Source of the DNA: JAWKMZ01 sp041391965
GTDB lineage: Bacteria > Bacteroidota > Bacteroidia > Flavobacteriales > Flavobacteriaceae
Reading direction: 5' to 3'
Length of the DNA stretch: 64,000 nucleotides
Assembly (NCBI GenBank): GCA_041391965.1
Contig: JAWKMZ010000009.1
Span: 1-64,000 of the forward strand
This document shows positions 24,541 through 32,405 of this stretch, one piece after another (the stretch's first letter is position 1; every line of letters begins with the position of its first letter). Under the pieces are notes generated by a model that was not told where the DNA came from, ran no database searches, and saw only the letters and a list, made by a program, of their open reading frames with translations. Position numbers and translations under genes: made by a program.

Positions 24541-25827
24541 CTATCGTTTATCAATAGATTTAAAAGACCTTAAGGTTTCACCAATATAAATTTGACGTGG
24601 ACGACCAATTGGCTCATTGTTTAAACGCATTTCACGCCATTGTGCAATCCAACCTGGTAAACGTCCTAAAGCAAACATTACTGTAAACATATCTGTAGGA
24701 ATCCCCATTGCTCTGTAAATAATACCAGAATAGAAATCGACATTTGGATAGAGTTTTCTGTCCACAAAATAAGGATCTTTAAGTGCTTCTTGCTCTAAAG
24801 CTTTGGCAATGTTTAAGATTGGATCTTCAACACCAAGGTCATTTAAAATTTCATCCGCCGCTTTTTTAATGATTTTTGCTCTTGGATCAAAATTTTTGTA
24901 AACTCTATGTCCAAAACCCATCAATCTAAATGGATCTTCTTTATCTTTTGCTTTAGACATGTATTTTTCAGTATCACCTCCATCGTCATTGATAGCTTCC
25001 AGCATTTCTAAAACAGCTTGATTAGCTCCACCATGTAGTGGTCCCCAAAGTGCCGAAATACCTGTAGAAAGCGATGCAAATAAGCCAACATGAGATGAAC
25101 CTGCAATTCTTACTGTAGATGTAGAACAATTTTGCTCATGGTCTGCATGAAGAATCAATAACTTATCTAAGGCATTAATAACAATTGGATTGAATTTGTA
25201 TTCTTCATTAGGTTGTTTGAACATCATTTTTAAGATGTTTTCAACATAACCTAAATTTTTATCGCCATAATCTAATGGCAAACCATTTTTTTTGCGGAAG
25301 GTCCAAGCTACCAATACTGGGAATTTACCTAATATTTTAACGATAGCTTTGTACATATCTTCTTCAGATTTGACATTTACTGAAGATGGGTTGAACGCTG
25401 TTAATGCGCTTGTAAGTGATGCAATAACACCCATTGGATGTGCCGATTTTGGAAACGCATCAACTATTTTTCGCACATCTTCATCAACCACTGATTGTGC
25501 TTTGATATCTGTATGAAACTTTTCTAATTGTTCATTGGTAGGCAATTCTCCAAAAATCAAAAGAAAAGCCACTTCTAAAAAGCTCGCTTTTTCAGCTAAT
25601 TCTTCAATAGAATATCCTCTGTAACGTAAAATTCCCTTTTCACCATCCAAAAACGTAATAGCACTTTCACAAGACCCTGTGTTTTTATAACCTGGATCGA
25701 TGGTTATAACGCTATCTGTGGTGCTTCTTAAGTTTTTTATATCTATAGCGACCTCATTCTCTGTTCCTACGACAAGTGGAAATTCATATTTTTTACCGTT
25801 AATTTCTAACGTAGCTGTATTTGACAT
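24541..25827 (-). CDS. gltA: Citrate synthase (type I)
   Basis: A 428-residue citrate synthase, the entry enzyme of the citric acid cycle. Length and the N-terminal beta-rich domain (ATLEINGKKYEFPLVVG) match the Gram-negative hexameric type. Substrate and catalytic segments are HADHEQNCSTSTVR, GPLHGGANQAVLEML with the catalytic His, GFGHRVYKNFDPRA, and the Asp in FYSGIIYRAMGIP. A TAAATTCG box about 48 bases upstream may be its promoter. It is monocistronic, with terminators on both sides. Confidence 0.98.
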   Translation of the reverse strand: MSNTATLEINGKKYEFPLVVGTENEVAIDIKNLRSTTDSVITIDPGYKNTGSCESAITFLDGEKGILRYRGYSIEELAEKASFLEVAFLLIFGELPTNEQLEKFHTDIKAQSVVDEDVRKIVDAFPKSAHPMGVIASLTSALTAFNPSSVNVKSEEDMYKAIVKILGKFPVLVAWTFRKKNGLPLDYGDKNLGYVENILKMMFKQPNEEYKFNPIVINALDKLLILHADHEQNCSTSTVRIAGSSHVGLFASLSTGISALWGPLHGGANQAVLEMLEAINDDGGDTEKYMSKAKDKEDPFRLMGFGHRVYKNFDPRAKIIKKAADEILNDLGVEDPILNIAKALEQEALKDPYFVDRKLYPNVDFYSGIIYRAMGIPTDMFTVMFALGRLPGWIAQWREMRLNNEPIGRPRQIYIGETLRSFKSIDKR

Positions 25828-25950
25828 ATATATTGTAAATTTTTATATTGAAATGTGTATCTGAAAAGATGTCACGAATTTACGAAATATCTCACGATAT
25901 ATAAAGTAACTTAACAAGCATTTTAACAATTTTAGTATTGATAAAATTGA

Positions 25951-25992
25951 TAGAAAAAAGAAAGCGATTATGATGTGTTTAATAATCGCTTT
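25951..25992 (-). terminator. Rho-independent terminator of eno
   Basis: AAAGCGATTAT and ATAATCGCTTT form an 11-base-pair stem with a ten-base loop; on the minus strand a T-rich run (CTTTTTTCT) follows. It lies 23 bases after the eno stop. Confidence 0.8.
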
Positions 25993-26014
25993 TAATTTTT
26001 TTGAGCTGAAACTA

Positions 26015-27307
26015 TTATTTTACTTTAAATGCTTTTTCTTGTGGAAAATAAGCTACGTTTTGCAATTCTTCTTCTATACGAAGCAATTGATTGTATTTAG
26101 CCATACGATCACTACGAGATGCAGAACCTGTTTTGATTTGTCCACAATTTAAAGCCACTGCTAAGTCGGCAATGGTTGTATCTTCCGTTTCGCCAGAACG
26201 ATGTGACATTACAGAGGTATAACCAGCATTATGAGCCATATTGACTGCGGCAATCGTTTCGGTTAATGTTCCAATTTGGTTGACTTTGATTAAGATAGAA
26301 TTGGCAATTCCGTTTTTAATCCCTTTTGATAAACGCTCTACATTGGTCACATATAAATCATCACCAACCAATTGTGTTTTGTGTCCAATTTTTTCGGTCA
26401 AATATTTCCAACCTTCCCAATCGTTTTCATCCATACCATCTTCAATAGAAATAATTGGATAGTTTGCAACCAGTTCAGTCAAATAATCGGCTTGTTCTTT
26501 ACTGGTTCTTATTTTGCCTTTATCGCCTTCAAATTTGGTATAATCGTAGTTGCCATTAATATAAAATTCGGCAGCAGCGCAATCTAAGGCAATCATCACG
26601 TCATTACCTAATGTATAACCTGCTGCATCTACTGCTTTTTTAATAGTGTCTAAAGCATCTTCTGTACCACCAGCTAAATTGGGTGCAAAGCCACCTTCGT
26701 CACCAACAGCTGTACTTAAACCTCTATCGTGCAATACTTTTTTAAGATTGTGAAAAATTTCAGTTCCCATTTGCATCGCATGTGTAAAACTTTTAGCTTT
26801 TACTGGCATAATCATAAATTCTTGAAAAGCAATTGGTGCATCACTATGAGAGCCACCATTGATGATATTCATCATAGGAACAGGAAGCGTGTTGGCAGAA
26901 ACACCTCCTACATATCGATACAAAGGCATTCCTAACTCATTGGCAGCCGCTTTTGCTGCCGCAAGTGAGACTCCTAAAATAGCATTTGCTCCTAATTTTG
27001 ACTTGTTTGGAGTTCCATCTAAATCAATCATAATTTGATCAATTTGATTTTGTTCAAATACTGAAGTTCCTAATAATTCTTGAGCTATTATAGAATTAAC
27101 AGTATCAACGGCTTTCAAAACGCCTTTTCCCATATAGGCTTTGCCACCATCGCGAAGTTCTACAGCTTCATGTTCACCAGTTGAAGCTCCAGATGGTACT
27201 GCAGCTCTTCCCATAATTCCGTTTTCTGTTACTACATCGACTTCTATGGTTGGATTGCCACGTGAATCAAAAATTTGTCTTGCATGAATGTTGATGATAA
27301 TGCTCAT
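26015..27307 (-). CDS. eno: Enolase
   Basis: A 430-residue glycolytic enzyme that interconverts 2-phosphoglycerate and phosphoenolpyruvate. Visible are the N-terminal ARQIFDSRGNPTIEVDV, the loop SGASTGEHEAVELRDG, metal ligands in the barrel (ALDCAAAEF, SIEDGMDEND, LVGDDLYVTN), catalytic Lys in ILIKVNQIGTLTET and the signature SHRSGETEDTTIADLAVA. Length is normal. It is expressed alone: a 217-base spacer with the carA terminator lies upstream and its own terminator downstream. Confidence 0.99.
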   Translation of the reverse strand: MSIIINIHARQIFDSRGNPTIEVDVVTENGIMGRAAVPSGASTGEHEAVELRDGGKAYMGKGVLKAVDTVNSIIAQELLGTSVFEQNQIDQIMIDLDGTPNKSKLGANAILGVSLAAAKAAANELGMPLYRYVGGVSANTLPVPMMNIINGGSHSDAPIAFQEFMIMPVKAKSFTHAMQMGTEIFHNLKKVLHDRGLSTAVGDEGGFAPNLAGGTEDALDTIKKAVDAAGYTLGNDVMIALDCAAAEFYINGNYDYTKFEGDKGKIRTSKEQADYLTELVANYPIISIEDGMDENDWEGWKYLTEKIGHKTQLVGDDLYVTNVERLSKGIKNGIANSILIKVNQIGTLTETIAAVNMAHNAGYTSVMSHRSGETEDTTIADLAVALNCGQIKTGSASRSDRMAKYNQLLRIEEELQNVAYFPQEKAFKVK

Positions 27308-27482
27308 TGTTGTTATTATTTTTTGTTGTTATTATTATGTATTGCTTATTTTCTTAGCTCAATTTTTTTTTAAGTTTAAAACCTTGAAAGCTTTAATAAA
27401 GGTAAATTTAAAAAATGTTTACCTAAAAAATATTTGTATTAAGATTATTGCATTTAAAACTTACTATAATGTTTTCGTTATG

Positions 27483-27520
27483 AAAAAATGGCAAAGAAAA
27501 CTGTTATTCTTTGCCATTTT
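27483..27520 (-). terminator. Rho-independent terminator of carA
   Basis: AAAATGGCAAAGA and TCTTTGCCATTTT form a 13-base-pair stem with a ten-base loop, ending in TTTTTT on the minus strand. It lies within 10 bases of the carA stop. The remaining spacer up to eno (27308-27482) is A/T-rich and shows no gene. Confidence 0.82.
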
Positions 27521-27524
27521 GGTA

Positions 27525-28628
27525 TTATTTATTTTTAATATTCTCTATAAACTGATCAAACAAATAGGAAGCGTCATGTGGTCCAGGGCTTGCTTCTGGA
27601 TGATATTGCACTGAAAAACAATTTTTAGATGTCATTTTAATACCTGCAACAGTATGATCATTTAAATGCACATGTGTAATTTCAACATCTGGATGCTGCT
27701 CAGTTTCTTCTCTGTTGATGGCAAAACCATGATTTTGAGAAGTGATTTCACCTTTACCTGTAACTAAGTTTTTTACAGGATGATTAATGCCTCTATGACC
27801 ATTATGCATTTTATATGTTGAAATGCCATTTGCCAATGCAATAACTTGATGTCCTAAGCAAATACCAAATAAAGGGAGATTGCGTTTGATAATTTCTTTA
27901 GCAAGTGTTTGTGCTTCTATTAAAGGTTCTGGGTCTCCAGGACCATTAGATAAAAAGTACCCATCTGGATTAAAAGCGCTTAAATCTTCAAACGTCGCAT
28001 TATATGGAAACACTTTTATATAAGCATCTCGTTTTGCTAAATTTCGAAGGATGTTCTTTTTGATACCAATGTCTAAAGCTGAAATTTTATACGTTGCATT
28101 TTCATTCCCAAAATAATAAGGTTCTTTGGTTGATACTTTGGATGCCAATTCCAATCCATTCATATCCGGAACTTGTGCCAATTGTTTTTTAAGACCTTCA
28201 ATATTATCAACATCAGTTGAAATAACTGCGTTCATTACACCATGGTCTCTAATATAACTTACCAAGGCTCTGGTATCAACATCAGAAATTGCTAACAAAT
28301 TATTCTTTTCAAAAAAATCTTCTAAAGATGCATCTGCTGCTGGACGTGAATAATTAAAACTGAAATTTTTACAAATTAATCCTGAAATTTTTATAGAATC
28401 CGATTCTACTTCTTCAGAAAGGGTTCCGTAATTACCAATATGTGCATTAGTTGCCACCATGAGTTGGCCATAATAAGAAGAGTCGGTAAAAATTTCTTGA
28501 TACCCTGTGGTTCCTGTATTGAAACAAACTTCGCCGAAGGCAGAGCCTTCTTTACCTATTGATTTACCGTGGAAAATGGTGCCATCTGAAAGTAAAATGA
28601 TGGCTTTTTTACGTTTTTGATATTTCAT
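27525..28628 (-). CDS. carA: Carbamoyl phosphate synthase small (glutaminase) subunit
   Basis: A 367-residue class I glutamine amidotransferase subunit that gives ammonia to CarB for carbamoyl phosphate, used for arginine and pyrimidines. The nucleophile cysteine is in LFGICLGHQVIA and the His-Glu pair in VQYHPEASPGPHD. The N-terminal half (AIILLSDGTIFHGKSIG) is the CarB-binding domain. The ATG at 28628 (MKYQKRKKA) is chosen over a TTG seven codons upstream. carB is not next to it. It lies downstream of rplQ, separated by a terminator. Confidence 0.96.
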   Translation of the reverse strand: MKYQKRKKAIILLSDGTIFHGKSIGKEGSAFGEVCFNTGTTGYQEIFTDSSYYGQLMVATNAHIGNYGTLSEEVESDSIKISGLICKNFSFNYSRPAADASLEDFFEKNNLLAISDVDTRALVSYIRDHGVMNAVISTDVDNIEGLKKQLAQVPDMNGLELASKVSTKEPYYFGNENATYKISALDIGIKKNILRNLAKRDAYIKVFPYNATFEDLSAFNPDGYFLSNGPGDPEPLIEAQTLAKEIIKRNLPLFGICLGHQVIALANGISTYKMHNGHRGINHPVKNLVTGKGEITSQNHGFAINREETEQHPDVEITHVHLNDHTVAGIKMTSKNCFSVQYHPEASPGPHDASYLFDQFIENIKNK

Positions 28629-28660
28629 TTTAAAAATAAGGTTTTGCAAAATTGCATAAA

Positions 28661-28693
28661 AAAAAGGATAAACTAAAATTGTTTATCCTTTTT
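28661..28693 (-). terminator. Terminator at the end of the ribosomal protein block
   Basis: AAAAAGGATAAAC and GTTTATCCTTTTT form a 13-base-pair stem with a seven-base loop. T-rich tails on both sides would let it work in either direction; it lies 22 bases after the rplQ stop. Confidence 0.82.
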
Positions 28694-28715
28694 ATATTCA
28701 CAAATGTGTGTTCAT

Positions 28716-29213
28716 TTATTCTTCTTCTTCGTTTGAAGCTTTTTTTGTTTCTGCAGCAGGAGCAACAGGAGCAACTGGAGTCGTTGCATCTGCTTTTTTA
28801 GAACGCCCTCTACGAGTGGTTTTCTTTTTAGGTTGCTTATCGGCATTGTAGATGTCATTGTAATCTACTAATTCAATCATTGCCATATCAGCGTTATCTC
28901 CTAAACGATTACCTAATTTGATAATACGAGTATAACCTCCTGGACGATTAGCAACTTTTGCGGCTACATCTCTAAACAATTCAGCAACTGCTTCTTTTTG
29001 TCTTAAACGCGCCATTACAATACGTCTGTTGTGAGTCGTGTCTTCTTTTGATTTAGTAATCATTGGCTCCACAAATTGTTTTAAAGCTTTTGCTTTAGCA
29101 ACTGTTGTGTTAATACGCTTGTGTTCAATTAATGAACAAGCCATATTGGCTAACATTGATTTTCTGTGAGCTGTTTTACGACCTAAATGATTTATTTTTT
29201 TTCCGTGTCTCAT
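28716..29213 (-). CDS. rplQ: 50S ribosomal protein L17, C-terminally extended
   Basis: A 165-residue L17. The core (MRHGKKINHLGRKTAHRKSM to about residue 117) matches the bacterial protein, which lies near the exit tunnel. About 45 extra residues follow: a Lys/Arg-rich part (PKKKTTRRGRSKK), an Ala/Pro/Thr linker and an acidic tail of three Glu. E. coli L17 has 127 residues. The gene closes the alpha operon, 130 bases after rpoA with a hairpin in the spacer. Confidence 0.97.
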   Translation of the reverse strand: MRHGKKINHLGRKTAHRKSMLANMACSLIEHKRINTTVAKAKALKQFVEPMITKSKEDTTHNRRIVMARLRQKEAVAELFRDVAAKVANRPGGYTRIIKLGNRLGDNADMAMIELVDYNDIYNADKQPKKKTTRRGRSKKADATTPVAPVAPAAETKKASNEEEE

Positions 29214-29301
29214 GACATCTTTTTTTAATCATCATCTTGCTTCAACCCGCTTTGAGGAGCAAATTATGATGGGTTATTTATCAATTTTTGATTTATGAAT
29301 A

Positions 29302-29332
29302 TTTACGATTTTCAATATTCAAAAATCGTAAA
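29302..29332 (-). repeat. Inverted repeat in the rpoA-rplQ spacer
   Basis: TTTACGATTTT and AAAATCGTAAA form an 11-base-pair stem (12 with one flanking A-T pair) around a nine-base loop. No T-run follows in the direction of transcription. It may slow polymerase or protect mRNA ends within the alpha operon. Confidence 0.55.
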
Positions 29333-29343
29333 TCTAAAATCTA

Positions 29344-30336
29344 TTAGTCTTTATCTAATTTGTATTTGCTTAAATCCATTCCGAAGTTCAAACCTTTAAC
29401 GTTTACAAGCTCTTCAAGCTCTGTTAATGATTTTTTACCGAAGTTTCTGAATTTCATTAAATCGTTTTTATTGAACGATACTAAGTCTCCTAAAGTATCT
29501 ACTTCTGCCGCTTTTAAACAGTTTAATGCACGTACAGACAAGTCCATATCAACCAATTTGGTTTTTAATAATTGTCTCATATGAAGTGATTCTTCATCAT
29601 AGGTTTCTGTTTGTGCAATTTCATCAGCTTCTAAAGTGATACGCTCATCAGAGAATAACATGAAGTGGTGAATTAATATTTTAGCAGCTTCTGTTAAGGC
29701 ATCTTTAGGATGGATGGAACCGTCTGTGATGATTTCAAAAACCAGTTTTTCATAATCTGTTTTTTGTTCTACACGGAAGTTTTCAATGCTGTATTTGACA
29801 TTCTTTATAGGTGTGTAAATAGAATCTGTAAAGATAGTTCCTATTGGTGCAGCAGCTTTTTTGTTTTCTTCTGCAGGCACATAACCTCTTCCTTTTTCAA
29901 TAGTAAGTTCCATATTGATACTTACTTTTGCATCTAAGTTACAAATTACTAAATCTTTGTTTAGCACTTGAAATCCTGAAATGAATTTTTGGAAATCACC
30001 AGCTGTAATTTGATCTTGTCCAGAAATTGAAATCGTAACAGTTTCGTTATCAATTTCATCAATTTGACGCTTAAAGTTGACTTGTTTTAAGTTTAAAATG
30101 ATTTCTGTAACATCTTCAACTACACCAGCAATGGTAGAAAACTCGTGATCTACACCTTCAATTCTAACAGATGTGATTGCAAAGCCTTCTAAAGAGGATA
30201 GCAAAACTCTTCTTAGAGCATTACCTACTGTTAATCCATAACCTGGTTCTAAAGGTCTAAATTCAAACTTACCTTCAAAAGGCGTTGAATCAATCATGAT
30301 TACTTTATCGGGCTTTTGAAAATTTAATATTGCCAT
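29344..30336 (-). CDS. rpoA: DNA-directed RNA polymerase subunit alpha
   Basis: A 330-residue alpha subunit. The N-terminal assembly domain shows RPLEPGYGLTVGNALRRVLL and the C-terminal domain, which contacts promoter DNA and activators, shows DLSVRALNCLKAAEVDTLGDL and MKFRNFGKKSLTELEE. A flexible linker lies near 235-245. Gene order rpsD-rpoA-rplQ is conserved, and rpoA starts 20 bases after rpsD. Confidence 0.99.
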   Translation of the reverse strand: MAILNFQKPDKVIMIDSTPFEGKFEFRPLEPGYGLTVGNALRRVLLSSLEGFAITSVRIEGVDHEFSTIAGVVEDVTEIILNLKQVNFKRQIDEIDNETVTISISGQDQITAGDFQKFISGFQVLNKDLVICNLDAKVSINMELTIEKGRGYVPAEENKKAAAPIGTIFTDSIYTPIKNVKYSIENFRVEQKTDYEKLVFEIITDGSIHPKDALTEAAKILIHHFMLFSDERITLEADEIAQTETYDEESLHMRQLLKTKLVDMDLSVRALNCLKAAEVDTLGDLVSFNKNDLMKFRNFGKKSLTELEELVNVKGLNFGMDLSKYKLDKD

Positions 30337-30356
30337 ATTGCGTTTTGTATCAGTTA

Positions 30357-30962
30357 TTATTTAGAGTATAATTCGACGATAAATTGTTCGTTGATATTTT
30401 CTGGAATTTGAACTCTTGCAGGAACAGAAACGTAGGTTCCTTCTTTGGTATCATTATTCCAAGTAATCCACTCGTACACATTGCTTGAATTAGCTAATGA
30501 ATTTTGAATAGATTCTAAAGATTTAGATTTTTCTCTTACAGCAACTTTATCACCCGCTTTTAATTGGTAAGATGGTACGTTAACAATTTCGCCGTTAACT
30601 GTAATGTGTCTGTGAGATACTAATTGACGTGCACCACTACGTGAAGGTGCCAATCCCATTCTGTAAGCGACATTGTCTAAACGAGATTCACAAAGTTGTA
30701 ATAAAACTTCCCCTGTAATACCTTGCGCAGCAGTTGCTTTTTTAAACATGTTTCTGAATTGTTTTTCTAAAACACCATAGGTGTATTTCGCTTTTTGCTT
30801 TTCCATTAACTGGATTGCATATTCAGATTTTTTTCCACGACGCTTGTTTGCACCATGTTGACCAGGAGGATAATTTCTTTTTTCAAAAGCTTTATCATCT
30901 CCGTAAATAGCTTCACCAAATTTACGAGCTATTTTAGTTTTAGGACCAGTATATCTTGCCAT
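30357..30962 (-). CDS. rpsD: 30S ribosomal protein S4, zinc-free form
   Basis: A 201-residue primary 16S rRNA-binding protein. The S4 RNA-binding domain is at about 94-150 (RLDNVAYRMGLAPSRSGARQ, then HRHITVNG). The N-terminal domain has no cysteines (MARYTGPKTKIARKFG), so the four-Cys zinc site of many S4 proteins is absent. It is the first gene after an internal terminator and promoter, with an untranslated leader of about 100 bases; S4 is a known translational repressor of its own operon in several bacteria. Confidence 0.98.
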   Translation of the reverse strand: MARYTGPKTKIARKFGEAIYGDDKAFEKRNYPPGQHGANKRRGKKSEYAIQLMEKQKAKYTYGVLEKQFRNMFKKATAAQGITGEVLLQLCESRLDNVAYRMGLAPSRSGARQLVSHRHITVNGEIVNVPSYQLKAGDKVAVREKSKSLESIQNSLANSSNVYEWITWNNDTKEGTYVSVPARVQIPENINEQFIVELYSK

Positions 30963-31065
30963 TTTAAAATTGATTTATGAGAGTGTTTGTGAATTAAGGT
31001 CTTAATCTTATCCTTCGACAAACGTGTACCTCTCGTTGATACTTGTTATTATTTTTTTCAGTTTG

Positions 31066-31094
31066 CAAATTTACACATAAAAAATTAATATCAA
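31066..31094 (-). promoter_or_regulatory. Strong promoter for rpsD-rpoA-rplQ
   Basis: On the minus strand TTG (31094-31092), 18 bases, then TAAATTTG (31073-31066) followed by C: both Bacteroidota promoter elements with a fitting spacer. The -33 element lies inside the stem of the preceding terminator. The start of transcription should be about 100 bases before the rpsD ATG. Confidence 0.7.
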
Positions 31095-31121
31095 CTATAT
31101 CAAACAGTTGATATTAATTTT
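31079..31121 (-). terminator. Intra-block rho-independent terminator after rpsK
   Basis: A 16-base-pair perfect stem (arms 31081-31096 and 31106-31121, AAAATTAATATCAACT and its complement) with a nine-base loop and six T on the minus strand. It begins 15 bases after the rpsK stop and separates rpsM-rpsK from rpsD-rpoA-rplQ. Confidence 0.82.
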
Positions 31122-31135
31122 ATTAGTTGTGTGAA

Positions 31136-31525
31136 TTATACTCTTCTACGTTTTGGAGGACGACATCCATTGTGTGGTAGTGGTGTAACATCAATAATTT
31201 CAGTTACTTCAATACCTGCATTGTGGATAGAACGAATAGCAGATTCTCTACCGTTTCCTGGTCCTTTAACATATACTTTTACTTTCTTTAATCCAGCTTC
31301 TTTTGCTACGCCTGCAGCATCTTCAGCAGCTAATTGAGCTGCATAAGGAGTGTTCTTTTTAGAGCCTCTAAAGCCCATTTTACCAGCTGATGACCATGAA
31401 ACTACATCACCTTTTTTGTTTGTTAAAGAAATGATGATATTATTGAATGAAGCCGCAATGTGTGCTTCTCCAGTTGCATCAACAATAACTTTACGCTTTT
31501 TAACTTTTGTACTTGACTTTGCCAT
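31136..31525 (-). CDS. rpsK: 30S ribosomal protein S11
   Basis: A 129-residue S11 of the 30S platform, which contacts 16S rRNA near the mRNA exit. The conserved HIAASFNNIIISLTNKKGDV, KVYVKGPGNGRESAIRS and the C-terminal PLPHNGCRPPKRRRV are intact. The gene is preceded by a 105-base spacer holding short TTAGTT-type repeats and is followed at once by a terminator. Confidence 0.99.
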   Translation of the reverse strand: MAKSSTKVKKRKVIVDATGEAHIAASFNNIIISLTNKKGDVVSWSSAGKMGFRGSKKNTPYAAQLAAEDAAGVAKEAGLKKVKVYVKGPGNGRESAIRSIHNAGIEVTEIIDVTPLPHNGCRPPKRRRV

Positions 31526-31530
31526 ATTCT

Positions 31531-31562
31531 TTAGTTTATAGTTGTTAGTTTTTAGTTGTTAG
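31531..31562. repeat. Degenerate short tandem repeats (TTAGTT/TTGTTAG) before rpsK
   Basis: TTAGTTTATAGTTGTTAG and its continuation to 31562 contain about three imperfect copies of a 10-11-base unit. Together with the rest of the 105-base rpsM-rpsK spacer it has no coding potential. Confidence 0.45.
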
Positions 31563-31630
31563 AATCCTAAACATTTCTATTTCGAACAGATTCATCTAAC
31601 TTCTAAGCGCTAATGACTAATGTCTATTAA

Positions 31631-32005
31631 TTATTTAGTTGCTTTTTTCTTGTTAGCAACCGTTTTTCTTCTACCTTTTCTTGTTCTAGAGTTGTTTTTA
31701 GTACGTTGACCTCTTAATGGAAGTCCAGCTCTATGACGAATACCTCTGTAACATCCAATATCCATTAAACGTTTGATGTTCAATTGGATTTCTGAACGTA
31801 GTTCACCTTCAATAGTATAAGATCCTACAGCTTCACGAATGTTACTAATTTCGTCATCTGTCCAATCTTGAACTTTTGTGTTTTCATCAACTTTAGCTTG
31901 TGCTAAAATTTCTTTTGCTCTGCTTGCACCTATTCCATAGATGTAAGTTAAAGAGATTACTCCTCTTTTCTGTTTTGGTATATCAACACCTGCAATTCTT
32001 GCCAT
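31631..32005 (-). CDS. rpsM: 30S ribosomal protein S13
   Basis: A 124-residue S13 of the 30S head, which forms a bridge to the 50S subunit. It shows MARIAGVDIPKQKRGVISLT, the helix-two-turn-helix YIYGIGASRAKEIL and the basic tail RHRAGLPLRGQRTKNNSRTR. It starts three bases downstream of the rpmJ stop. Confidence 0.99.
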   Translation of the reverse strand: MARIAGVDIPKQKRGVISLTYIYGIGASRAKEILAQAKVDENTKVQDWTDDEISNIREAVGSYTIEGELRSEIQLNIKRLMDIGCYRGIRHRAGLPLRGQRTKNNSRTRKGRRKTVANKKKATK

Positions 32006-32007
32006 AA

Positions 32008-32124
32008 TTAACCTTGTCTTTGTTTGAATCTAGGATTCTTTTTGTTAATGACGTAAAGTCTACCTTTTCTGCGCACTAATTTACAATCTGCGCTTCTTTT
32101 TTTAACTGATGCTCTTACTTTCAT
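32008..32124 (-). CDS. rpmJ: 50S ribosomal protein L36, zinc-free form
   Basis: A 38-residue protein too short for ordinary ORF cut-offs. It begins MKVRASVKKRSADCKLV and ends NPRFKQRQG, matching L36 end to end. Compared with the zinc form (C11, C14, C27, H33), it has S11, C14, N27 and F33, so three of four zinc ligands are missing. The place between infA and rpsM is the standard one in bacteria. The stop is three bases from the rpsM start. Confidence 0.96.
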   Translation of the reverse strand: MKVRASVKKRSADCKLVRRKGRLYVINKKNPRFKQRQG

Positions 32125-32182
32125 CTGTTCTCTATTTATTGTTTTTTACTGTCTGATGGAAATCTTACGATTGCATCATAAA

Positions 32183-32398
32183 TTAGTATCTATAAGTTAT
32201 ACGAGCCTTAGACAAATCATAAGGGCTCATTTCTAATTTTACTTTGTCTCCTGGTAACAATTTTATATAGTGCATACGCATTTTACCAGAAATATGCGCC
32301 GTTACAATATGTCCATTTTCTAATTCAACACGGAACATCGCATTTGATAATGCTTCAATAATGGATCCGTCTTGTTCTATTGCTGCTTGTTTTGCCAT
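32183..32398 (-). CDS. infA: Translation initiation factor IF-1
   Basis: A 71-residue single S1/OB-fold protein that binds the A site of the 30S subunit during initiation. It shows EALSNAMFRVELENGH, AHISGKMRMHYIKLLPGDKV and DLSKARITYRY. It lies between secY and rpmJ, seven bases after secY and 58 bases before rpmJ. Confidence 0.98.
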   Translation of the reverse strand: MAKQAAIEQDGSIIEALSNAMFRVELENGHIVTAHISGKMRMHYIKLLPGDKVKLEMSPYDLSKARITYRY

Positions 32399-32405
32399 AC
32401 TAATA

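Noticed and set aside
27288..27614. 108-codon plus-strand frame in the eno-carA spacer
   Set aside because: It covers the carA terminator, overlaps both flanking genes in antisense, and codes for a Phe/Leu/Ile-rich string expected from A/T-rich DNA.
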